Below, in pieces: positions 17,667 through 24,619 of a stretch of 64,000 bases of DNA (within the stretch, counting starts at the first letter, position 1; every line of letters begins with the position of its first letter). The position numbers and the translations under genes were made by a program. The notes under the pieces were generated by a model. The model was not told where the DNA came from and did not search any database. It saw only the letters and a list, made by a program, of their open reading frames with translations. Location: assembly GCA_963833015.1 (NCBI GenBank), contig CAWHWJ010000015.1, positions 62,001-126,000 of the forward strand, read 5' to 3'. The stretch is from Alloacidobacterium sp963833015. Lineage in GTDB: Bacteria; Acidobacteriota; Terriglobia; Terriglobales; Acidobacteriaceae.

Positions 17667-17874
17667 AGTTGGAGCAGTCAGCCAACGGGCCGGACTGGGC
17701 GAACTTTCATGCTCTTGCGGCGTGAACGTGTGGAAGCGCATGGGCGTTTTCTATCGGCGCGACGTGGAGATGAATTCAGACGGGCGGTGGCAATTAAAGC
17801 TCCCGCATGACCACAACAGCAGAGGGACGATACCACGCCCCCGCATACGCGCTCTGGACGAGCGAGAAGGATAG
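17639..17874 (+). pseudogene. Out-of-frame C-terminal continuation of Rep
   Basis: From 17639, one frame back, KFGSWYGVKLEQSANGPDW joins naturally to LIQ of Rep. That frame ends at 17725, while a second -1 step near 17710 enters a frame with SCSCGVNVWKRMGVFYRRDV ending at 17874. Both pieces look coding, and the G-S-W-Y-G motif resembles Rep_1 C-termini. Either Rep lost two bases (in A and T runs) or the assembly did. A separate 70 aa gene with a CxC motif is the alternative for the last piece. Confidence 0.5.
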
Positions 17875-17882
17875 ACACGGCT

Positions 17883-18290
17883 ATGTCAACTCAAACAGTG
17901 ACCGCAGGAGCACAGAACGTAATGGCAGCTTTCAGCATGAAGGAACGCAAGGAACCCACCTTCGTACAGTTCGCGGACGGCGAAATGTTGGCGGGCGTAC
18001 TGGTACGTATCGACCGTACACAGGTGAGCAACGGCAACGGAGCGAAGGCTCCGGCAAACCGCTACACGGTGCGCGACTTGGAAAGCGGCGAGATGTACTC
18101 GTTTCTCGGCACGTACCAGATTGATACGAAGCTCAACGTCGCGGACATTGGGCACGTCATCGAGGTACGCAACGAGGGCACAAACCCGAACGTACAGCGC
18201 AACGGTAACGCGATGAAGGTTTTCGCGGTGCGCGTGTCGGAGCAGCCCTTCAACCCCGCGACGATCACCGATAACGACATTCCTTTCTAA
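17883..18290 (+). CDS. Single-stranded-DNA-binding protein-like, 135 aa
   Basis: The last residues are TDNDIPF, the acidic tip that bacterial SSBs use to recruit partners. The body (EPTFVQFADGEMLAGVLVRI, YTVRDLESGEMYSFLGTYQI) is a run of beta strands suited to an OB fold. It lies directly after rep, as expected for a rolling-circle replicon that makes single strands. Not a close relative of host SSB. I infer the function from the tail, fold pattern and context. Confidence 0.7.
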   Translation: MSTQTVTAGAQNVMAAFSMKERKEPTFVQFADGEMLAGVLVRIDRTQVSNGNGAKAPANRYTVRDLESGEMYSFLGTYQIDTKLNVADIGHVIEVRNEGTNPNVQRNGNAMKVFAVRVSEQPFNPATITDNDIPF

Positions 18291-18348
18291 CGAGCGGTCC
18301 GGGTACGTGCTAGGCGCACGTACCCGGCAAACAACAGGGGGCAAACGC

Positions 18349-18753
18349 ATGGCAACTGTGGATTGTTTGTACTGCAACCAACCCGGCGCAAAGGTGGCAA
18401 TCAATAAGCGCGGGTACAAGATGGCGAAGTGTAACTCATGCGGGGGGTGGGGGAATCTTGGAAAAGCAACCGACGACGAAAAGGCAGAGCACGAGCAGCA
18501 GCAAGCGGCGCGGCGGGCAGGTAAAGAAGCAGCGCACGAAGAAGGCCAGGGCGAAAGTGATTGCACTCCCGCCCCCGGTGGACGTTCCGGTGGAAGCAAG
18601 CGCAAACTCGCCGAGCAGCGCGGAACACGCGGGCGCGGAAAGCGGCTTGCTGGAAACACTCGGGGGAATGTTCAGCAGCAGCAGCCCGCAGCCTACAACG
18701 CAGAAGCCGAGCGCAAGCGTAGATCATGGTGGGCCGATTTCCTCGAATGGTAA
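18349..18753 (+). CDS. Small zinc-ribbon ORF; second half overlaps the next gene in another frame
   Basis: The first 40 residues form a clear zinc ribbon, CLYCNQPG...YKMAKCNSCGGWGNLG. GGGGG precedes the ATG. After about residue 40 the sequence becomes low-complexity Gln/Ala/Arg and overlaps the 282 aa frame that starts at 18458. The ribbon is probably real. The tail may be translated, or the ribbon may be joined to the downstream frame by frameshifting at the G runs near 18441-18453. Confidence 0.5.
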   Translation: MATVDCLYCNQPGAKVAINKRGYKMAKCNSCGGWGNLGKATDDEKAEHEQQQAARRAGKEAAHEEGQGESDCTPAPGGRSGGSKRKLAEQRGTRGRGKRLAGNTRGNVQQQQPAAYNAEAERKRRSWWADFLEW

Positions 18754-19306
18754 CGAGACGCTAACGGCGGAACAAATCGCGCAGCTTGACGCGCTCTCAT
18801 CTCCCATCGGCGATGTACCCGGCGACCCGGCGGCGGCGGGCGTGGGGGATCAAGCAGCGGCGGGCATGTTGGCGGTACTCGACAACGTGGCGTTCACTAC
18901 TGAAGACGTAACCGATGCACTGACGGAATTTTTCGCCTTCCTCGGCGAACGTTTCGGCTCCGATCATTGGCAACTCTCGGAACGTCAGGGCCGGATGCTT
19001 GGCGGGCCTTCCGCGCAGCTTGCAAATGCGATGTGGGCGAAGCTCCGCGAAAAGCTTCCCGACATTCTGACGAACTGGTGCGAGACGACACCCGGCGCAA
19101 CCGCCTTTCTCATGGCATTCGGTATTGTCGTAGTTCCAAAGGTGATGAAGCAGGTAAAGCTTTCACGCTCCGCTGATGTACGTGAGAAAGACGTACAGCG
19201 GGAAACGCAGCAACCGGAAGCGGCTCCGGCTCCGAGAAAATCACCACAACGCGCAACCGCTCCCGGCGGCATTCCGGCGGCGGCGGGCATCATCGGGGGG
19301 AATTGA
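18458..19306 (+). CDS. Probable membrane-associated virion or packaging protein, 282 aa
   Basis: Begins at a TTG preceded by GGGGGTGGGGG. Residues 1-100 are basic then Ser/Pro-rich. A middle helical domain follows (TTEDVTDALTEFFAFLGERF, SAQLANAMWAKLREKLPDIL). One hydrophobic stretch lies near residue 220 (GATAFLMAFGIVVVPKVM), and the tail is Pro/Ala-rich. No family recognised. The stop overlaps the start of the packaging ATPase (ATGA), so the two are coupled and may work together. Confidence 0.55.
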   Translation: MEKQPTTKRQSTSSSKRRGGQVKKQRTKKARAKVIALPPPVDVPVEASANSPSSAEHAGAESGLLETLGGMFSSSSPQPTTQKPSASVDHGGPISSNGNETLTAEQIAQLDALSSPIGDVPGDPAAAGVGDQAAAGMLAVLDNVAFTTEDVTDALTEFFAFLGERFGSDHWQLSERQGRMLGGPSAQLANAMWAKLREKLPDILTNWCETTPGATAFLMAFGIVVVPKVMKQVKLSRSADVREKDVQRETQQPEAAPAPRKSPQRATAPGGIPAAAGIIGGN

Positions 19307-19970
19307 TGGCGCGGGGATTCATTGAAGGCGAATATCAGGACGGCGAGATACGCGGCTTAACATTTCTCGCTGGAATGCGCGGCATGGGCAAGACAACAGA
19401 AACAGCGCGGCTCCTCTCGCAGTGTGCGGGAGGGGCGCTCTTTTTTGACACTACGGGCAATCACCCTTTCAAGGGATACAAGACATTCACGCAGCCCGAC
19501 GACCTAGTGAAGTATTTGAAAGCGAATCACAACCGACGATTCCGCATCCGGTACGTGACGACAGACGAGCACGCAGAGGAACATTTTGTACGTGTTTGCT
19601 CAATCGTGCGGTGGGCGCGTTGGATGGTCTTTGCAGTCGATGAGGTAGACACGTTCTGCGGGCCGGAGCATGGGGCAAAGCAAATGCCCATGCCGCTTTA
19701 CAACCTCGCTCACTTCGGCAGACACTACCGCGTTTCAATGCTTGTAACAGCGCGTGACCCGGCTTCCCTCTCCATCAAATCCGTTCGCAGTGCGGCACCA
19801 TGCGGTTATTTCGCGTCGACGAAGAACGCTATATCAAATACTTCGAGGGACGCATCGGGCGGGCAAACGCGGCGAAGCTCCCGACGCTGGAAAAGTACCA
19901 ATACCTTCATTGGGAATCCGGCACGTCTGAGGCTCGACTATGCGGCGGACGTGCGCGTGTACGTGTCTAG
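19306..19970 (+). CDS. FtsK/HerA-type genome-packaging ATPase (one frame break)
   Basis: Walker A GMRGMGKTT lies near residue 24, Walker B WMVFAVDEVD near residue 108, and the sensor-like block FGRHYRVSMLVTARDPASL near residue 146. The layout and size of about 220 aa match packaging ATPases of membrane-containing icosahedral phages (PRD1 P9 type) and the pI/Zot group. It lacks the transmembrane helix of Zot. As written, the frame continues to 19974 with unlikely sequence. A -1 step at about 19785 restores RSQCGTMRLFRVDEERYIKY and ends at 19970, the expected C-terminus. ATG at 19306 overlaps the upstream stop. Confidence 0.75.
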
Positions 19971-19988
19971 TTAATTCCCTTCCCTTCG

Positions 19989-20020
19989 CGCTATAGCGTT
20001 TTTGTGCTTTCGCTATAGCG
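19989..20020. promoter_or_regulatory. Twin perfect palindromes CGCTATAGCG
   Basis: CGCTATAGCG at 19989-19998 and again at 20011-20020, 22 bp apart, which is about two helical turns. They lie in a non-coding gap between the ATPase and capsid modules. They could be an operator pair for a dimeric regulator or part of a replication origin. Confidence 0.5.
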
Positions 20021-20082
20021 TTTTGACTCCTTCATCCACCCTATGCACTTTGCTACATAGGGTATACGCATAGCCAAAAAAT

Positions 20083-20116
20083 GCGGGGCGCTCTTCGTGG
20101 CGCTCCGTTTTTTTTT
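20083..20116 (+). terminator. Rho-independent terminator between early and structural modules
   Basis: CGGGGCGCT, a short loop and GGCGCTCCG form a stem with one G-U pair, followed by a run of nine T. It should end the replication/packaging transcript before the capsid module. Confidence 0.8.
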
Positions 20117-20151
20117 GTGCGAATTCGCGAATAGGGATGGGGGGTACAGGT

Positions 20152-20247
20152 ATGAAGCTTTCGCACATCGTTTCGACTTTCGCAGTTGTTCTCGTGGCGC
20201 TCTTCGTTGTGAACCGCGTTTCGTTTTTGAAAAACATCGTCGGCTAA
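20152..20247 (+). CDS. 31-residue single-helix membrane protein
   Basis: MKLSHIVSTFAVVLVALFVV then NRVSFLKNIVG. One transmembrane helix flanked by Lys/Arg. GGGGGG lies 7 nt before the ATG. Position just before the capsid gene suggests a virion membrane protein or a tiny holin. Confidence 0.6.
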   Translation: MKLSHIVSTFAVVLVALFVVNRVSFLKNIVG

Positions 20248-20314
20248 CCGGGCCGGAGTGGAGACGCAGTAACAACCCACCCGGCAAGCACCGGGGGAAA
20301 GAAGGCCCAGGCCG

Positions 20315-20968
20315 ATGAGAAACAGCGATAAACGGAATCGTTTCACGCAGCAATTTAACCCGACGAGCAAGAATCTTTTTACGCTTCCGCTAGGGGGCAA
20401 GATTCTTCAGGGCAACGTGGTATTGACCGGACAAATTGTCATCTCCGGTGGAACCACAAACGGCACTCAGGTTGGCGAAGGCGGGCCGGAACGGCTCATC
20501 AAGCGCATTATCGTTAACGCTATCCCGGCGGCGAACTCGCGTTACCCCGGCGGGCGCATTGTTGACTGTTCGGTGCGTTCACTCCTGCGCTACGCAGTCG
20601 CACAGCACAACGGCAAATTCTTTGCCGCAACTTCGGGAGATGGACTCGGAAGCGGCGCGGCGGGCACGTACAACGTGTACCTGTCCATTCTGATCTATTG
20701 GGCTGATTCCAACCTTCGCCGTCAGGTTCAGACTGCACTCAATGGAGACCCGACAGCCTACCAGACCATTCAGGTTGAAGTGGACACCGGAACGGGTACG
20801 GATTGCTTCTCCGGCAATGACCGCACTTGGAACTTTACGAGCTTGCAGGTTCAGTGGATTGACGAGCGCGAGAATTTCTCCGGCGATACCTACGTGCGTT
20901 TTCAGGAAGATGATGTTCACCTTATCCTGGTGGCTCGGACTCGCGCTATCGACTTGGGGATGCTGTAA
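20315..20968 (+). CDS. Candidate major capsid protein (jelly-roll type), 217 aa
   Basis: Almost entirely beta-strand-like sequence with no signal or membrane helix. The start NLFTLPLGGKILQGNVVLTG and ...ERLIKRIIVNA are the pattern I associate with the first strands of double-jelly-roll capsid proteins (a hydrophobic strand, then L-I-kRI-x-V). RSLLRYAVAQHNG, LSILIYWADS and FTSLQVQWIDE give further strands. At 217 aa it is shorter than PM2 P2 (about 270) or FLiP, so a single jelly roll or compact double roll is possible. First substantial gene after a terminator and just downstream of the ATPase, the usual place for a capsid gene. Function inferred from fold pattern and context. Confidence 0.55.
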   Translation: MRNSDKRNRFTQQFNPTSKNLFTLPLGGKILQGNVVLTGQIVISGGTTNGTQVGEGGPERLIKRIIVNAIPAANSRYPGGRIVDCSVRSLLRYAVAQHNGKFFAATSGDGLGSGAAGTYNVYLSILIYWADSNLRRQVQTALNGDPTAYQTIQVEVDTGTGTDCFSGNDRTWNFTSLQVQWIDERENFSGDTYVRFQEDDVHLILVARTRAIDLGML

Positions 20969-21148
20969 GACGAGGCGTTTGAAAGCTTCCTGTATCTGGC
21001 AGAGTAGAGCAGATCTCTGACTCTCGCCGATACGTCTTGAACCGTGTTACCTTGTCAGGCTCATGCTGACGACGACATGTGGGTGCTGGATATTCGTTAA
21101 GGACATGAATGACGATGAATGGCTTGATCCACTGCTGGAGGCGTGGGC

Positions 21149-21336
21149 ATGTACTTCATCGACTTCATGGACGGGCTTGTGGGCGGAGCGTACTTGCTTT
21201 GATCTTCAGGTTCAGTTAAACGTGAGCAACCGAAGGGGCGCGAATCGAGACGACCTCGTGGTCTATAACCGTTGCTCTCTTTGCTCCACCAACTATGCTC
21301 CAGCGGGTGGATCTTTCCGCAGCACAGAACAGCTAA
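21149..21336 (+). pseudogene. Small structural/membrane protein with an in-frame TGA and one frame break
   Basis: MYFIDFMDGLVGGAYLL, then TGA at 21200-21202, then SSGSVKREQPKGRES. A -1 step leads into TTSWSITVALFAPPTMLQRV and DLSAAQNS, stop TAA at 21334. Both halves look coding. Between the capsid gene and here (20969-21148) I see only a possible short ORF, MNDDEWLDPLLEAWA at 21104. No family recognised. Confidence 0.45.
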
Positions 21337-21351
21337 CCGGGGTAAAGAAGC

Positions 21352-21860
21352 ATGACATTGCTTGTACTCATCGTCGGCGCAATCGCGGCTCTTTGGCTTT
21401 ACGAAGAAGAGAAGGGCGGCGGCGTGTCGGCGGTGAGTACGGGCAGTTCCGGCTCCAACGCTGAGACGAACGCAAGCGGGCAAAACTACCTCAGCAACCT
21501 AAACAACATCGCGCAAGCGATCTTCCAGTATGAAGGCGGCAATCCGGGGAACTTGAACGTGATTAACAACAAACCGGGCAACCTGCGCAGCGGCGCGAAC
21601 ATGACCGGAACAAACGGCGGGTATGCGACGTTCGGCGACATAGGCGACGGATGGGACGACCTGAACGAGTGGATTGAAAGCCACGCGGCAACGCATCCGG
21701 ATTGGGATTTCTACGACTTGTTCTCTTACTCTTGACCGGCTCCACAACCGGGCCGACACAGACGAGCCAGGGCAACTCAGACGCATACGCGGAATACGTG
21801 GCGAACTATTTAGGCGTAGCACCTACAACACCCGTTAGCAGCTTGTTGGGGTACAGCTAA
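21352..21860 (+). CDS. Membrane-anchored lysozyme-like protein (one frame break)
   Basis: The N-terminus is a membrane anchor (MTLLVLIVGAIAALWLYEEE), followed by a Ser/Gly linker and a lysozyme-superfamily core: AIFQYEGGNPGNLNVINNKP then GNLRSG..., YATFGDIGDGWDDLNEWI. The Glu in QYEGGN is the probable catalytic acid. These motifs match transglycosylase-like muralytic proteins of virions. The frame as written stops at 21735 (FSYS). A -1 step gives LTGSTTGPTQTSQGNSDAYA and YVANYLGVAP, ending TAA at 21860, the natural C-terminus. GTAAAGAAGCATG at the start recurs at the gene starting 22372. Confidence 0.7.
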
Positions 21861-21883
21861 AACGCTTCTGGAGGTTTGAAAGC

Positions 21884-22365
21884 ATGACGAGACTTAAATC
21901 AGAATCACCCGGCGACATTCCCCCGGCTCAGGGCATCGGCTCCGGCGGCGGGGTATACAGCGGCGGCGCGGCGGGCAGCTCGGCAGCAGTGGCGGGCGGC
22001 GCGGGCATGATTCCCACGCTTAGGAAAACGTCACGGCTCCCCATTCCAGACGGCAAACCGGCAGCCTCCCTCAACTCCGGCGGCTATCTGGTACTTATCC
22101 CGGCGGCGGGGTATATCAGCTTTCCGGCGGCGATTGTACCGCCGGGCGCAACGGTGTGAGTCAGAGCGCACAACGGAAGCTCCACCGGCAACACGAACCG
22201 GGTAAAAGTAATCGGCTCATTTGACGCGGCAGTGGCGGCAACTGGGCGGGAGATTACCTCGCACCGGATGACGAAGCAAGCTACCCGGCGGATAACCTCG
22301 GGCAAATCTGGATTCGCGGAACGGCGGGCGATGGAGCAATCGACAGCATTCGCGCAGGAGCGTAA
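21884..22365 (+). pseudogene. Putative minor virion protein with in-frame TGA and one frame break
   Basis: TCTGGAGG lies 10 nt before the ATG. Gly/Ser-rich N-terminus, then beta-rich RLPIPDGKPAASLNSGGYLV. TGA at 22157 falls in GATV-TGA-VRAHNGSS, where Trp would fit. A -1 step near 22240 gives GGNWAGDYLAPDDEASYPAD and QIWIRGTAGDGAIDS, ending TAA at 22365. The all-beta C-terminus (QIWIRG) is like virion decoration or receptor-binding domains. No family assigned. Confidence 0.5.
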
Positions 22366-22399
22366 AGAAGCATGGCGAGTCTCGACAAACTAGAAGGTG

Positions 22400-22636
22400 A
22401 TGCAGTGGAAGGCATATTTGCCCTGATTGCTGATCGTGCTTCTTGCGGTGATCTTGCTGGCCTATTTCAGCCTGAAGGGTTCGACCCTTCCGAGTTGGCG
22501 GAACAGGTTTGGAATTGGCTGAAAGGCTTGATTCCTAGACCTGGCACTGGCGGTGTCGGGCTTGTCCGATTGGGGGATGACCTGGGGGATAACCGGCGCT
22601 CAGGTATTCATCGGCACATCTGAGGGGGTGGAGTAA
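22400..22636 (+). pseudogene. Membrane protein in one continuous frame interrupted by three TGA codons
   Basis: From ATG 22400, a single 78-codon frame reads MQWKAYLP-TGA-LLIVLLAVILLAYFSLKGS, then RNRFGIG-TGA-KA-TGA-FLDLALAVSGLSDWG, ending TAA at 22634-22636 in a TAATG overlap with the next gene. The TGAs are at 22424, 22520 and 22529. The overlap and two hydrophobic segments argue that this is the real gene. Trp suits all three places, next to membrane segments. A competing frame at 22372-22623 has a better ribosome site but unnatural sequence. Confidence 0.5.
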
Positions 22637-22818
22637 TGAAAGCACTAGATGCACTGATCGAGTTTGGAGCGGTGGCAGTTATCGGCGTTTTGGTGCTGGC
22701 TTTCTATCAATGCTCTGTTGCGGTGTGTTATGCGGCCTTGCAGAGCGCGGCAGACGTGCAGCTAATAGCGAACGTGGGCAACGCGGTGCTTGGCTCTCTG
22801 TTTGGCTGGCAGCAGTGA
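22636..22818 (+). CDS. Small membrane protein, 60 aa
   Basis: A transmembrane stretch FGAVAVIGVLVLAFYQCSVA and a second weakly hydrophobic part (NVGNAVLGSLFG). Start overlaps the previous stop (TAATG). The TGA stop is followed by GTG GGC TAG, so reading through would add only three residues. Probably a virion membrane component. Confidence 0.6.
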   Translation: MKALDALIEFGAVAVIGVLVLAFYQCSVAVCYAALQSAADVQLIANVGNAVLGSLFGWQQ

Positions 22819-22857
22819 GTGGGCTAGTAAATCAGCTTAGGACTGTAGGGGGCTGGC

Positions 22858-23147
22858 ATGACTTGGGGAAAAGAAACTTTAATTATCGTCGTGGCATACC
22901 TTGGGCTTGTCTTGTACGGCAAAGACAAGGCAGCGTATATGGCGGCGGCAGGGACGACGACGACGACGACCAGCAGCGGAACGATGGTTCCGCCGGTTAA
23001 CAACACTGTCCGCTATCGAGACTCAGCAGCAGCCGAACATGGAGCCTCGTCCCGATCTATCAGCGCATCGGCGTGGCCTGGGGCATTGCTATGCTGATAG
23101 TACGCATGATGGGCGCAAGCTCGGGGGTAGCTAATGGCGAAGAATGA
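22858..23147 (+). pseudogene. Membrane protein with one frame break
   Basis: MTWGKETLIIVVAYLGLVLY, then a Thr-rich linker (TTTTTTSSGTMVPPVNN). A -1 step near 23036 enters WSLVPIYQRIGVAWGIAMLI then VRMMGASSGVANGEE and TGA at 23145. This TGA overlaps the next ATG (ATGA), so here TGA looks like a true stop. Two membrane segments. As written, the first frame ends at 23097. Confidence 0.5.
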
Positions 23148-23723
23148 CAGCGACGTGGGCGGGACTCGCGGAACAGTGGCAGTCGTATTGGTGGGCGGGT
23201 ATGTGGGCCTCTGCGCTTTTTGCCAATCTCACGAAGGTGAATGCAGTCAGGAACGCGCAGAATCAGAACTTTCTGCAAAAGCTCTTGTCATCGCTTGGCA
23301 GCGGCGGCAAAGGCGGCGGCGGCGCATCGGGCTTTAATCTGGGCAACTTTGGATTGCTGAACTGGTCGAGTGCTCTGCAAGCGATCAAAGACGGCAAGGG
23401 CATCCTGGCGCAGTTCAGCGGCTTTACAGATGAGACTGCTGGGGGGGCATTCCGCTTGGAACGATGCAGAGCGCGTGGAGCGTGCTCGGGAATGACTTTG
23501 GCTTGGACCTGAGTTTGTTTAGCGGACTCAGCCCAACGACGACACGAGCGGCGCTGGCTTGAACCCCACTGGGGACCAGAGCGCGTGGAGCGTGCTTGGG
23601 AACGACTTTGGCATTGAACCGACACAGGAACTTGAAATCAACAACGACACCAGCGGCGTGGGCCTGATCGACTTGGGCGGCGGCGACGGCGGCGGCGTAG
23701 GCTTCGGGCCGGACGACGAGTAA
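23144..23723 (+). pseudogene. Virion-type protein with an internal repeat and two frame breaks
   Basis: Starts MTATWAGLAEQWQSYWW with a semi-hydrophobic N-terminus, then a Gly-rich linker. A -1 step at the seven-G run (23441-23447) gives GGGIPLGTMQSAWSVLGNDF. A second near 23533 gives NDDTSGAGLNPTGDQSAWSV then LGNDFGIEPTQELEINNDTS and ends TAA at 23723. SAWSVLGNDFG and NDxTSGxGL occur twice, a tandem repeat of about 37 residues, and the DNA repeats GCGTGGAGCGTGCT. No family recognised. Confidence 0.5.
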
Positions 23724-23759
23724 AGAAGCACAACACAGGAGCAAAGGAGGGCAGGAACG

Positions 23760-23870
23760 ATGGAATTTGATAAAGCAGCGACGCAGCTTTCTTGAATCGT
23801 TATCGCGGTGGTTTTGATCGAGAAAGGCTTTGTGGGCTGGGGAAATGGTGGAAGCCGAAAAACATGCTAA
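23760..23870 (+). pseudogene. Short single-helix protein with in-frame TGA
   Basis: MEFDKAATQLS-TGA-IVIAVVLIEKGFVGWGNGG, ending TAA at 23868. AAAGGAGG precedes the ATG by about 8 nt. The TGA (23793) sits at the membrane boundary, where Trp would be natural. Confidence 0.45.
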
Positions 23871-24147
23871 AGGCTCCTGTGGTCGAGAAAAAGCTTCCGG
23901 CAGGAACAGTGGTTCTGTAACCGTGACAGTGGCGGAAGGAATCGGTGCAGCAGGGCTGGCACTGAGGCGCTTGGAATGATTGGCGGCGTATCGCTACAGG
24001 CGCGGGCTTTCAGCTTCTGACGCGGGCAAGATGGACGCACGAGTTGAGAATGTTGAAAAGCGTGTAGATGACCATGATGACAGGATTCAACCTCTAGAAG
24101 CTGGACTCGCGGAGATGCGCGGGGAGATAAGGTGGGGCAATGGCTGA
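23845..24147 (+). pseudogene. Coiled-coil small protein with in-frame TGA
   Basis: From ATG 23845, one frame runs to TGA at 24145 with an internal TGA at 23977: ...GIGAAGLALRRLE-TGA-LAAYRYRRGLSASDAGKMDA then RVENVEKRVDDHDDRIQPLE, a heptad-like coiled coil. An internal ATG at 24031 would give a 38 aa coiled-coil protein without the TGA. The stop overlaps the next start. Confidence 0.4.
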
Positions 24148-24537
24148 TGTGTTTGTGAGGTTTGGTGGAATGGTTCTGGACGTGTTGAAGTATTCGTTTG
24201 TCAGCTCAGCGAAGAAGGCGCATACTCGCGGCTATAGGTGAAGACTTGCCAGAGGTAAAGGACTTGATTGTGGGCCTTGTGGAAGGGGGCGAGAAGGTGG
24301 GCATTGATGTGGTGCTGGGAGTCGGCGAGGAAGGCTTGAGTATTCCTGATGACTTGAACGCCATCAAAGACGCTCAGGCATTCTTCGTTTACTTCAAGAG
24401 CACGTTTTTAACCGGCGTGGAGAAAATCTACGACGACATCAGAACCGCATCGGGCGAAGAGACACCCTGCAACCTGCAAGAGAAGTGGGGCGGCTCTGGC
24501 GGTGGCTGAGATCGAGGCCAAGCTTTCTTCTGCCTAA
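24140..24537 (+). pseudogene. Hypothetical protein with two frame breaks
   Basis: MADVFVRFGGMVLDVLKYS, then a +1 step into LSAQRRRRILAAIGEDLPEV and DLIVGLVEGGEKVGIDVVLG, and near 24465 another +1 step into KRSGAALAVAEIEAKLSSA ending TAA at 24537. The middle frame alone (24198-24509) is 103 aa. Helical, no family recognised. These two steps go the opposite way to the nine upstream. Confidence 0.45.
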
Positions 24538-24619
24538 GCGCAGCGGCGACGACTCACAGGGCCGGGGCAATTGCTCCGGCTTCACCTTGGCGGACTATAG
24601 CGGCACTGAAGGGGCACCC

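Noticed and set aside
19306..19974. Zot-type toxin/assembly protein
   Set aside because: Walker motifs fit, but there is no transmembrane helix or periplasmic domain.
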